Shown here: positions 1-21,150 of the stretch, piece by piece | Numbering within the stretch: the stretch's first letter is position 1 | How the letters are laid out: the number at the start of each line of letters is the position of its first letter | Source of the DNA: Chrysomallon squamiferum | Taxonomy: Eukaryota > Mollusca > Gastropoda > Neomphalida > Peltospiridae | Reading direction: 5' to 3' | DNA: 64,000 nt | Assembly (NCBI GenBank): GCA_012295275.1 | Contig: CM022665.1 | Location: 47,064,602-47,128,601 of the forward strand | Program-made: the position numbers and the translations under genes | Notes under the pieces: generated by a model | Told to the model about the DNA's origin: nothing | The model's database searches: none | Seen by the model: only the letters and a program-made list of their open reading frames with translations

Positions 1-1290
1 AAATGATCATAATAAAACATAATAGTATAAATTGCTATAGATGTTGCTTTAGTAGCAGTAGCAGTAGTAATTAAAAGAAGGAGAGTAATGTTAATGATAA
101 TTATAATAATAGAAACAACCGTAATGATAATAATAATAATAATTATTATTATTATAAAAATAATAATAAGAAGAAGAAAAAGAAGAACAATATTAATTGT
201 AATGAGAATAACAGAAACAATAAAAACAGTAGTTAATAATAATAAAAAGTAGAAAATGAAGAGTAATGAAAATGATCATAATAAAACATAATAGTATAAA
301 TTGTTATAGATGTTGCTTTAGTAGCAGTAGCAGTAGTAATTAAAAGAAGGAGAGTAATGTTAACGATAATGATAGCAATAAAAACATTATAATAATAATA
401 AATATAATAAAAGAAATAGTAAGGAATAGCAGTGAAAAGAAGAAGAAGAGTAATGTTAAGGATAATAATAATAAGAAGAAGAAGAAGAAGAAGAAGATAA
501 TGATAATCATAATAAATACAAAATAGTAAATGTAAGATTGTAGTACTAAGAAGGAGAAAAGTAATGTTAATGATAATGGTAGTAATAAAAACATAAAATT
601 AGTAAATACAGGAGTACTTATTATAGTAGTAGTAGCTGTAGCAGTGACAATATGAATAAAATAAAGCAGAGAAAGAATAGTAATGTTAATGATAATAGTA
701 AATATAATAATAGAGTAATAGTAGTAGTAGTAGTAGTAGTAGTAATAATAAGAAAATAAAGAAGTAGAAGACAAGAAATGGTTACTAGCAATGAATATAA
801 CAAAGTTATAGTAATAATATTTGTGTTGTTGTAGTAGTAGTAGTAGTAGTAGTAACAATAATAATAAGAAAATGAAGAAGTAGAAGACAAGAAATAGTAA
901 TCTTAATGATAATGATTACTAGCAATGAATATAACAAAGTTATAGTAGTAGTATTTGTGTTGTAGTAGTAGTAAAAAGATGAAGAAGAAGAAGAGGAAGG
1001 GCAATGTTAATGATAGTGATAATAATAAAACAATAATGGTAAAGAGTAAATAATTATTGTAATAGTAGTAGTAGTTGTTGTAGTAGTAGTACTAATAAAA
1101 TAATGAGAAGAAAAAGAAGAAGAGGTAGAATAATTTTTATAATAATGAAAACATAATACAAAATTTAATAATAGTAGTAATAATAGTCGCTATAGTAGAG
1201 GTAATAAGAAGAGTAATATTAATGTTAGTGATAATAATTTGAATATAAGACAAATAATTAAATAGATTTATATGAAAAAAAAAAAAAAAA
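1..1290. repeat. trinucleotide-rich satellite, about 100-bp monomers, cut by the window edge
   Basis: The stretch is built from AAT, AGT and AAG triplets, but a core reading roughly AGTAATGTTAATGATAAT recurs at 84, 353, 449, 560, 679, 896, 1000 and 1212. The steps are about 96-119 bp, or about double that (269, 217, 212). Bases 2-95 are repeated almost unchanged at 271-364, a 269-bp offset. A second internal duplication (the ACTAGCAATGAATATAAC block) is at 784 and 918. Runs without stop codons on the minus strand here are low-complexity Leu/Tyr/Ile strings and not genes. The array probably continues to the left. Confidence 0.75.
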
Positions 1291-1859
1291 AAAAACTATA
1301 AAACAGATAAATAGGTCTCACTGGTACCTTAAATGCAGCAACAAGGAGTCACCTGGTGAGTGATGACACCCCCACCTCAGAGTGGCTAATACAGGAACTC
1401 ATACTTGAAAATGTGTTCTTGGGGGACTGTTCACCATAGGTACAGAACACAGTTATATAAATATTTTTACTTCTGTCAGTATATTACATGATTCCAATGT
1501 CTTCTGTAATATTATATATAAGTTTTGGTGAATGAGTTGTTTGAACATTTAAATTTCTTTGATGTTTCAGTGATAATATTATCCTACACAAAACAAAGTT
1601 ATATTTATCAAAGAAACAAATTTGGTTACATTTCTAAAATTGTGCATTTGAAAAATGGATGAGTAAAAAGGAATAAGCTTAATTTAAATGTATTGCAAAT
1701 TCCTAGCAAAAATAATTTGAAAGACATTAAAATAAAAATTCTAAAGCTTTTACTCATTTAATAATTTTAGTGTTTCTTATTAATTTTTTTCTCAGAAAAC
1801 AGTCCATAGGTACATTTGTGTGTGTGTTTGTGTTATCATTATTTATTTATTTATTTATT
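1291..1859. other. intergenic AT-rich sequence, no gene seen
   Basis: A short block of ordinary complexity (about 1315-1450) is followed by AT-rich DNA, a short TG run near 1817 and an ATTT tetranucleotide run at 1840-1866. No splice-framed coding sequence was found on either strand. Confidence 0.6.
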
Positions 1860-2205
1860 TATTTTTAGCTGTTTATATACTTGACATATAACATCTTAAA
1901 CCCACACTTTCTTTTATTTTATACAAAATGTCTTAAACACAGCTATTGTGCCTTTATTTCATACATAACACCATAACACCACTCATTTCTCTTGTATTTT
2001 ATACAAAATATCTAAACACAACCACTGTGTCTTTTATTTCATACATAACACCATAACCCCACTAGTTTATCTTGTGTTTTGTATATAATTATGCTTTAGT
2101 CCTGACATGCCTATTTAATTTCATGCAACATGCCAACCTTGTTAGTCTCCCTTATATTTTATATATAACATACGAACCCCACCACACTCCCTTATTTGAT
2201 GCTTG
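1860..2205. repeat. minisatellite, about 40-bp unit (80-bp dimer)
   Basis: Imperfect copies of a unit like CTTTTATTTYATACA followed by AAYACCATAAMCCCACYA run head to tail. The best dimers begin at 1911 and 1991, exactly 80 bp apart. Each half carries a TATTTYATACAWAA block and an ACACCATAAC-like block. The copies become more diverged toward 2200. Confidence 0.7.
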
Positions 2206-3269
2206 GTGTGAGAAGCCTAACATTCTCCTACGTATCTGATATGCACGGTCCCAAATATACCAGCTTAGTCTTTTTTTCTTTCTTTCACGTACATAAACAA
2301 TAAATAAATAATTAAAATTAAAACTTAATAAAAAAATAAATAAAAAATAAAAATCAGTAAATAAATAAAAGGTATAAAAATAAATCTACAGAAGGGATGC
2401 AGACTAAATCATAATACATTTACCTGTATTTTGAAATGTAAGATTAACGTAGCCATACAACGAAACTGTCGTCGAAAGACATGATCGTCTGCTGTTATCT
2501 TCGCGCACTTGTCAAAATGTGTTGTGGGGAAATTGTTAATCCTCACGTAAGTAAATAAAGATATACAAAATTATGTGATTAATTTATCAAATATCACAAC
2601 AATTACTTCAATACTGCTACCAATAGGAAATGAAAGTATATTTTGTAACCACGAACATCTTAAATGTAGTAAAACGGAGTTTTCAGCAGTGATGACGTCA
2701 TTAACATATTGCTTACTGCTTGGCGGATATTTTGTTTTCTGTGAATATGGACAAGATTGTTTTCTCAGGTTTGAAAGACAAAATCATTTTGAAATTAGAT
2801 TTTTCTTCTACGTTTTTTTTTTTGTTTTAATTTTTGCTATGGATAATAGGTAATGAATTTCATTGTGTTTATTAGAAACAACAGCGGTGATGATGATAAT
2901 GGTGACGATGATGTTGATAATAATAATAATAATAATAATAATAAATTAATACAAGTTAGATGTCTGCATTTCTTTTTCGCCGCCCAGACAATATCAGTGG
3001 TCACAGTCATCTGTTTTAAGGAGGGAAATACAACAAAAACAAAAATGAAAGATAACTCTGTTAGTCGTCGTTTCCGGATATCTTTTGACGTGATATAACA
3101 TAAATACGTAGGAAAACAGTGTGTGTCATCGTTCATTTTGAACAAATGCAAACGTCAGTATACAATCACGATATACACAGAGATATGTAATTTTTTATTA
3201 TAATTTACTTTAGGCAAGAACTCTGAAGATGTAAACCAGAGTTAAACCGGTAATCTTGCATTCAAATTC

Positions 3270-3300
<31 letters not shown>

Positions 3301-4000
3301 GCTGGTACAAAATAGTATAAGTCCGCTTTCGTTTGTCAAACTGGTCAAATGGACCAATTTGTTTTCCTTCTCGTCGTTTTTTGACACAAGGACTTGACGG
3401 AGGCATCTCTTGCATAACCGGTGTTAAAGATAAATGTGCCCAGAAACTGAAAAGTAGTCAGTTAAACATTTTTTATCATTTGATCAGGTCTTTACCAAGT
3501 TTATTATTAAAATATATTTATCTGTCTTTATTATAAAATATATATTTACTGAATTTTAATCCTAACGTTTTACTGTAATATTATTAGAAAATACCACTTT
3601 ATTTAGTTTATATTATTATTTATTTACATATTTATTAAAATGAACTGATCAGTTGTATCTTTTGTGCCAGATGTAAGTGATAACAGGTGAAGAACAGCTG
3701 TCAGTTGCAAAAAATAATTAGCAGAAAGGAAAAAACAAATCAGTTGTAAAAAACAAATGGGCATGGTATATTCAATACAGAGAAACCTATAAAATGAAAT
3801 TAAAATATTAATGTATTATATTATGGTAGTTTAAAATTAATGTTTGAAAAAGAAACCTCAGATTAAAGTTAACAGTTATGTACTATGTAAAAATATTAGA
3901 AATGACACATTTCCCATATTGTCTGGTTTTAATGTGTGTGTGTGTGTGTGCGTGTGTGCATGTATGCACTTTCACATACTAAATATTCTTTATTTTATAG
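2206..4000 (+). promoter_or_regulatory. FBXO3 upstream region, possible non-coding first exon ending at 2546
   Basis: A CpG-containing patch at about 2455-2546 ends in a good 5' splice site (CCTCAC followed by GTAAGT at 2547). A good 3' splice site (TTCTTTATTTTATAG) ends at 4000, leaving 74 bases of leader before the FBXO3 start. Joining 2546 to 4001 would give a 5' UTR split by a 1.45-kb intron. This is inferred from splice motifs alone. The rest is AT-rich DNA with AAT runs (2923-2943, 3272-3297) and a TG run (3933-3960); no TATA box is evident. Confidence 0.3.
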
Positions 4001-4003
4001 GAG

Positions 4004-4054
4004 ATGGCACTGTCAATGCTCATATATCTGTTACAAAACCTCAGAATGAGCTAA
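4004..4054 (+). promoter_or_regulatory. upstream ORF in the putative FBXO3 leader
   Basis: If transcription includes 4001-4074, a 16-codon reading frame (ATG 4004, TAA 4052-4054) lies entirely upstream of the FBXO3 start at 4075 and in another frame. It has an A at -3 only in a weak context. A TAA at 4066-4068 in the FBXO3 frame fixes 4075 as the first usable start. Upstream ORFs of this kind commonly reduce translation of the main frame; here that is only a possibility. Confidence 0.3.
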
Positions 4055-4074
4055 CTATCTTGATTTAATCAAGT

Positions 4075-13829
<9,755 letters not shown>

Positions 13830-14575
13830 CGTCAAGTGTATCAGATACAGCAGATGTTTAACTGACTTTGTTAACAGCAGTATATGAAATACATTTCACC
13901 GAGTATTTTATATACAACTGATGACATGATCTGAAAAACATATCTGAACCGTGAACCAGTGTGTTGTGATGATAGCGTACGTGATTCTGCTCAAAGTTTC
14001 AACAAAAATTAATTTTCAGTTCTGTTTGACACACGCAGAACCGTGTAATTCTGCATACTCAGTCTGTTGTGGTACGGGCAACGTTTTATCATTGGCTCAG
14101 TCTGGCGGTGCAATTTGATCTGATACCCAAGGACGTGAGCTAGGGTTGTTTTTTTTTTTGTTTTTTTTTTGTTCTTTTCGTTTTTTTGTTAATAAATGGA
14201 TCAAAATATTACTAAAACTTAATTTATTAAATATATATATTTAAAATGCATTTTAGTTTTAACACAATTATCCGTTTTGACATTTGTTAAGAGAGTTCTA
14301 ACTATAGCGTTAACATTTAACGTTTTATTGTTAAAAACGAAAATAATAGTTGTTAAAAGTTAATTCATTATGTGCTTGATTATTATCCACGAAAACTTTT
14401 CTGATTATGATTATAACTATTTAACTGATGCCTTCTTGAACGACAGCCTGTTAATTAATATTAATATTTACTTCCAACATTCACTGACAAAATTTCATTG
14501 ACTGTGGTAACTTTACCAATAACGTTATGCTTTTCTGACATTAATTATGTAAATAAATTTTATTTTATATAAATG
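13830..14575 (+). other. FBXO3 3' UTR (inferred)
   Basis: Non-coding sequence of fairly ordinary complexity follows the TGA, with a T-rich stretch at 14150-14190. No other gene signal is visible. The end is inferred from the polyadenylation signals and has not been observed. Confidence 0.5.
14552..14557 (+). terminator. candidate polyadenylation signal of FBXO3 (AATAAA)
   Basis: AATAAA at 14552 is followed within 25-40 bases by GT-rich sequence (CTGCGTCTGTCGTGTTTTTC), the usual arrangement for cleavage. An alternative AATAAA at 14191-14196 would give a shorter 3' UTR but lacks a clear GT-rich element. Confidence 0.45.
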
Positions 14576-15120
14576 CTGCGTCTGTCGTGTTTTTCTCCTG
14601 TCAGAAACTTTATTTATTTTTTGTTACAGAGATGTTATTGTAAAATGAAATATTTAAAAAAAAACAATAGAATGTATTAAGTTGTTAAAATTTTTGTTGA
14701 AATTAGATTGAAATATATTCTGCCGCGTTCGGATTTGTAATGTCGAGATGCATGAAACACTTCAGTTTCTGTGCTTTTTTCTTGGTGTTAAAATTATAAT
14801 AATAAAATAAAAAATAATAAAATTTAAAATTTAAAAAAAAAATAAAAGATTTTTTTAAAAACGTCATTAATTAAAGGAACAATTTTATTCTAATATTCCA
14901 AAATTTTCAGGAGCATAATAATATTTTTCTTAAAGCACAGATTTAGTGTAAGAAATGATTTCTGAACATTATTAGTATTGTTCATGTTTAATACTGAATG
15001 TTTTTGTTAATGATGTGAAATCGCAATGAATCTAAGCTTTGAACAGCAGTTACATTTTATATTGATTTTATTTGTAAAGACGATATAATGTCTTCTGTGA
15101 ATTCATTAAATTATATTAAT

Positions 15121-15187
<67 letters not shown>

Positions 15188-15354
15188 CACTCAGACAGAT
15201 GGAAATAGAGACAAAGAGAAAGAAAGATATACAGAAAGAGAAAGATCGAGATACGCAAAGAGAGATGGAGTGAGAGAGAGAGACAGGCAGACAAATGCAG
15301 ATAGAGATTGAGAGATTTACCTAACTTCAGTATGTTTGGTCGCTGTTTGTTATT
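14576..15354. repeat. AT-rich intergenic DNA with a (GA)n microsatellite
   Basis: AT-rich sequence without a gene, then a pure GA run at about 15125-15185 and decayed GA-rich sequence to about 15310. Confidence 0.7.
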
Positions 15355-15652
15355 TACTGTTACACACGAGGGCGGAGAGATACGAGTAACCACACAACTC
15401 TCACCGACACTTGACGGAAATTCCTCGTCTCGCTTTTCCGCCGTCCCGAGAACCGCAAGACACCCGAAGAACAACCACGTGACGTACTGCGTAACCCGAT
15501 ATCCTTGCAGACCTGTTTTACGCGTGCCCAATACGTTGCTCTCGGTTCCATACCATCTTAAAAGAAGAATCCTAGAACCATCTCCAGCAGACACGCTGCC
15601 TCATTTTCAACAGGTTTTAATTCTCTGCACTCCTGGATGCTACAGTCGTAAG
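15355..15652 (+). promoter_or_regulatory. CpG-rich patch ending in a splice donor; candidate promoter or first exon
   Basis: Complex, CpG-dense sequence in an AT-rich setting, with CACGTGACGT (E-box joined to a half CRE) near 15477. It ends at a strong donor, CTACAGTC followed by GTAAGT at about 15650. The patch is open on both strands over about 100 codons, but neither reading resembles a protein I know, and high GC content alone removes stops. A non-coding first exon is the simplest reading. Confidence 0.25.
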
Positions 15653-16367
15653 TGATTCGTTAGAAAGAAAAAAAACAACAAATACGCACAGCCTATCATC
15701 TTTGCGTAATGGATCCTTAACGTAATTAGCGAAAACACGTACGTTTGTTACGCAACAAGTGCCTAGCGTGGCTGGTTATTATTTGTTGTTGTCGTGGTTG
15801 TGGTTGTTTGTTACGTTCCAGAAGGTTCCTACGTCGTCGAGCTGTGAATTGGTGAGTAGAGCTGTTTGTTTATAAAAAAAAGTTCATTAACGTGTTGCGT
15901 TTAAAAATGACCATTACTAATGATTCTTCCGTTTTTTTCCTTTCGTACAGACTGAAGTTGATTTGTATCTGTTATTGTTTCTTTCCATCTTTCAATTTCT
16001 TTCTTTCTTTTTTTTTTTTTTTTTTTGTTTGTTTGTTGATGTTGTTTTCTTTTAAAGGCACAAAAATGACAAACGGATGAAACTGTCCCTATCATAAAGG
16101 ACAGTAATGCCTTGAAATACAGACTCTGAGAAGCATATTCATGACGTTTTATTTGTGTTTTTTTTTTTTTAAATTTATTTATTAATGTTTTGTTACTTTA
16201 TTTTGAGATTAAAAAATAAATAAATAAACAAACAAAGCATGACATTTCTCTATTTCCCAGATAATTGTCTGAGAAACCAGATGTAGAAATTACATCATCT
16301 TAGAACATTTTAGAGATATTTAAATAATGTTTTATATACATATATAATTATTTAAAGATTCTCTCTC

Positions 16368-16413
<46 letters not shown>

Positions 16414-19140
16414 CCTGTACTGCTAATGAAGTTTATGAACTATTATCGACTTTACAGTTAAACAAGGAAAAACGGTCCGAGTTAAAAAAAAAAACATTTT
16501 ATCATATTATTTTGCCGTTACTCTATTAACAGTGACGACAACCCGCTAAAATCACACAAACCAGTAACTTGTGAATATTTAAATCATTTTGGGTTATTGG
16601 CAGGTATGATAAAAGGTAATCAAACAAGTATCAAACCAAATTACTTTGGTACTGATTCGTCCCCTTTGATCGTGTCTGTTGGCTGTAATGACTAAGGCAG
16701 TTTTAATTAATGCAACAAATATTATGTTTATTTGATTTCGTATGGATTTAATGAGGACATAAAATTAATAGTACAGGAACGACTGTACACATATCTGAAC
16801 ACCATTCAAGGATATTATCTATGTATATATATATTATTTCAAAACGATTGACAAACGAAGACAGAATGGAACTACAAACCTGTTGTACATCACTTGATAG
16901 CTTCGAGTATAAGATTAATTCAACTTTTTTGCATTTCACATTTGCAGCATTTATTATAAATATTTAAACAATATTTAAATTATATTTATTTATTTATTTG
17001 TTTATTTAAAGATTGACATTATTCTGGAAAATTATGACCATCAATTCACAGATTCTCTAACTTTTAGTTATCCTTCAGTCTTTGGCACAAGATTTTAGAA
17101 TTAACAACACCTTCAGTACTGGCTATGTTTAATGTAATTGCTGGGGAGGAAAAAGTTGAAAAAAAAACAAACAAACAAAAAAAAAAGTTATGCATTATTA
17201 GTATTTAATTATTAATAAGCCTGAATCAGTGAATGGTTTTGTTTTGTTGGGGGGGGGGGGTATGTTTTTTAGTTTATCCTTTGTAACGTTTTCCATGACA
17301 CATACTGCACTCAGCAGTTCTTGGCTCGCGGCCTATAATTTGATATCGTTTTCAGAATTTTATTTACATGCAGACCAACCCGTGGCTCATTCAGAGGCAA
17401 ATTCTCGTTTTGTCCGTCATGGCTGCCTGATACTTTTATCAACAGACGAGTTACGCTTGACTGGTACACGTGTTACTGAGTTACGCAACCCTCTTATGTT
17501 TACAGTCTAACAACAACATGACCGAGCCAAGTTTTAAGCGATGCCAGCTTGTTTACTGGTTGTTTTATTACGATTTTCCTTCGACTTTTTTGTAAACCCG
17601 GCCGGCTGCAAGGATTTTTTATTTTTTTTATTTTAAGTTTTTATTTTTATGTTTTTTAACAAATCGACTGGCTTATCAGAGGAAGCGTATGTCCCGAGGT
17701 TATGAAGTGTGCGCGGTAAACAGACGTACACATTTCCTTTCCTTTCCGTAAGAGAAAACAGATTAGATATAGATGTGTCAGAAATAAAATTAATATTTCA
17801 GTGCTTAACGAAAACGTTACTAATAAATCTGTCTTTTAGATCAATCTAGATCTTGATCAAAGCAGTTTAGTTCATCGTTTTTCTTTGATGTGTTATTAGA
17901 CAAGTATTATAATAGTGTTACAAAAAAAAAAAAAAATTTTTTTTTTTTTTTTTTTTTTCTAATTTCGTTTTTCAAGTAGATGATTGTAAATGAATAAACA
18001 GGTGAGATAAGGAGTCAAGGCTGAATAAGGATGACAGAGTGAGTAATGGCGGTGAAAAAAAAAGTCAAATTTATTTGAAAGTAAAATGAATCGTTGAGAG
18101 ATCTCGATATACACTTGGTATTAACATGCACACACCTTTTTCGTGTTCTTCTGCTTCATTTATTTATTTTTTATTTCTTTATTATTAATTTTTTTTTTTA
18201 ATGGCACTGCCTAACCTAAGATATAAAAAAAAGGTCAGAAAATACGGATTCAGTAAATTCCATCTTTCGGAAAATTCTAGATCTTTCCTTGCAGACACAG
18301 GTCGGCTTGTATTAAACTTCACAGAAGGTTGATGACGTCACAGGAAAATGTTTATCATTTTTGTTTATTTATTTGCTTTGGAAGTTCTCCATGTATCTGC
18401 ATAAAGATTAAAGATAAAAAAAATAAAAATAATAATAAAAAAATTGTAGTAGTAGAAGAAAAAGAAACATGTAGAGCTGAACATCAGAAATTTATAATCT
18501 TAGAAATATTATGAAAGATTCTTTTTGAAAACGAGAGATTAAAATCTCAAAGCATCGGTATTAGTGTAAATAACGATAACCCATGCAGGATGAACATTCT
18601 ATACAACTAATCATAAAAGTGATAATTCTCTTGAAATGTTACAAATTCTCCAAAGGAAGTCTTAATTTGATCTTGAGGATATATGTTCAAAAAAAAAAAA
18701 AAAAAAAAAAAAAAATCAAAAAAAGAAGAACTTTATATAGAACATGTCCGTTTGCCAAATTACGTTGCCACTGTTTTTGTGTGTTATCGGAATACGGTGA
18801 CGAAATATACCAAATCATGGTAGACATATACTTAAAAGTATTAAAATGCATGCTTACGTACGTATGATATTATATACATTCAATTACCTATTCAGGTATA
18901 AATATATTGTACGCGGAAGTACAGAAGTTTTAAATAACTTTTGATATTCCTAGTTTATTTGTAACAGTTTTTGTAAAACGGAAGAAATTTTCAATAAGTA
19001 ATATTATCGTCGCATCATTACTTTGAACAACAACACCCCCCAAAAACCAAACAACCCCAGACCAACAAAGAATACACCTTTAATAAATAAGGTTACCATT
19101 TGATTGATGATATGATGAATGGTTAGCTTATTTAACTTAA
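15653..19140. other. intergenic region, no gene seen
   Basis: AT-rich DNA with poly-T (16009-16026, 17937-17960), a TG run (about 16374-16411), AAAT/TTTA runs and a poly-A run (18690-18715). A CpG-containing patch at 17280-17520 (with CACGTG) has no splice-framed coding sequence. Nothing here can be called a gene. Confidence 0.5.
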
Positions 19141-19144
19141 ACAG

Positions 19145-19312
19145 ACTGCCATCGGATACACTTTCACTACATTTTGTTAATCACTGTTCAGTTTTATGTG
19201 AATATTGAGGAATGACATAGGATACGCTTTTAATGGGTAATGTTACGACTGTCTGGTTTGTTTTATGCAAGGTAACAAGGAACAGCATCGGATACGCTTT
19301 CAATGGACGAAG
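19145..19312. repeat. about 67-bp tandem repeat, three copies
   Basis: CATCGGATACRCTTTCAATG or near copies begin at about 19151, 19217 and 19285, each followed by a GTTAATCACTGTT-like or GTTACGACTGTC-like block. Confidence 0.55.
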
Positions 19313-19921
19313 TTAATCATTGTTTGACTGCTTTGATGAAAAAAACCCACAATTCTCCGCGCACGTTGACAGGAAAACCACGAAACACAATTTCCGTTTT
19401 CACACGTTGTCGACACGGTTCAGAGATTTCGTTGTTGTGTCTAAGAAATCGAGTTTGATGAGCAGTTCTAGCCGGCGCACCTGTAATCAACACACCTGGC
19501 TCACGTAGATATCGTCTGTTTTTGTTTTTTTTTTCCCGCGTCACTGACATTTTTTTTCGTCTGCTCTTATCAACGAGCAATCAGCACAACATGCGCCATC
19601 AGACGATGCTTACCTCGATCAGTTTCTGCTTGTTATACTTTTCTTTGCCAGACGAACAACTAGACACGTACACACAACAAACATGAAAAAGGAGTCTGGC
19701 CTTAATAGCGCGCGTTTCCGCATGCTAAAAAAAATAAAAATAAAAAATACACGAAAGAGAGATTTTGTTTTCAGATTCTGCTGGACAAAGTCAATAACGA
19801 GCAAGTCACCGTGTTGTTGTTGTTGTTGTTCTCAAAACCATTTCTGGAGAAATGAAGATCTTGCTCTCTCGATCTGGGTCTGCGGGATATTTATAGAAAT
19901 AACACAAGAGTCTTCTGATAC

Positions 19922-19983
<62 letters not shown>

Positions 19984-20500
19984 CATCTAAAGACATTTTT
20001 CTGAGCCGACGTCAAGATTTGTTTTTTGTTTTTTTTATTTCCAAGAATTTCGTCTTGCGGAAATGGGAACATTTTTGTCCTTTACGGTTCACTGTGAGGG
20101 TAACGTTCTGGTGAAGTTAAAACGACGCCACGGGACAAACTTCTAAAAAGATTGCTAGCACTTTTCGAATTCCTTACTGTTGTCACGTATATCATTTTTT
20201 CTACGCTCTGGGACCAGAGTATGAGCGTCTTTTGTTCCCACATAAGTTCTGTTTTCTTTAAAGCTTTCTTTTTTTAACATTTAAAGTTTTATTCCTACCT
20301 TTGTCGTTTCTTTAAACGTTACTCTCCTCACCGTATTCTTGGATTCTTTGTTTTGTAGACTGCTGTTAAATTTAGCGCTCAGTTTGTTGAAGTACTTGTA
20401 TTATTAATAAGTTAGTGGAATATAATTTTCTTTCCATCCATCCTTCCATGAATCAGTTCATTTCTTTGTTTATCAGTCTATTTATATATATCTTTCTGTC
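19313..20500. other. intergenic, moderately CpG-rich, with a (GA)n run
   Basis: Complex sequence with scattered CpG (19340-19640 and 19980-20240) and a pure GA run at about 19925-19981. No reading frame here is convincing; the listed open stretches contain long microsatellite segments. Confidence 0.5.
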
Positions 20501-20504
20501 TTTA

Positions 20505-21150
20505 TAAAATAATAATAATAATAATAATCACGATGATGGTTATGATGATAATGATGATGACAACGATGATGATGGTAATGATGACGAATATTTATTGCTA
20601 TTTGTTTACGTTTATTTATTTATTTTTTTATTATTTTACTTATTTATTTAATAAATTATTTTATTTTATTATTTATTTTTTTATTTTATTTATTTTATTT
20701 ATTTTTTTTATTTATTTTACTTACTTTATTTATTTATTTATTTAATTAATTAATTTAATTTATTTATTTAATTTATTTATTTATTTATTTATTTAATTGT
20801 TTATTTATTTATTTGTTTATTTATTTACTTACTAATTTATTTGTTTATTTATTTTTTTGCTTATTTATTTAATTGTTTATTTATTTAATTGTTTATTTAT
20901 TTATTTGTTTATTTATTTACTTACTAATTTATTTTTTTATTTATTTATTTGTTTATTTATTTAATTGTTTATTTATTTAATTGTTTATTTATTTATTTTT
21001 TATTTATTTATTTATTTATTTAATTGTTTATTTATTTAATTGTTTATTTATTTGTTTATTTGTTTACTTATTCATTTATTTATTTATTTATTTTTTTATT
21101 TAATTGTTTATTTATTTACTTATTTACTAATTTATTTATTTATTTATACG
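20505..21150. repeat. TTTA/TTTG tetranucleotide array with a higher-order pattern
   Basis: ATTT units with TTTG, TTAATTG and TTACTTAC variants fill the stretch. A 45-bp motif combination (AATTG ... TTTACTTACTAATTTATT) recurs at about 20795 and 20887, a 92-bp higher-order step. An AAT/GAT run lies at 20507-20585. Confidence 0.85.

Noticed and set aside
340-890. Two minus-strand open frames rich in Leu, Tyr and Ile
   Set aside because: They are translations of AAT/AGT/AAG triplets in the satellite and have no complex segment.
2575-2853. 92-codon frame upstream of FBXO3
   Set aside because: Non-ATG start, hydrophobic poly-Phe end and no splice-phase link to FBXO3.
15187-15655. Overlapping 115- and 135-codon frames on opposite strands
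   Set aside because: Both are open because the patch is CpG-rich; the minus-strand one continues into GA repeat. Neither resembles a known protein.
19317-19580. 87-codon minus-strand frame in CpG-containing sequence
   Set aside because: Weak composition, no splice context, no recognisable motif; chance is the simplest explanation.
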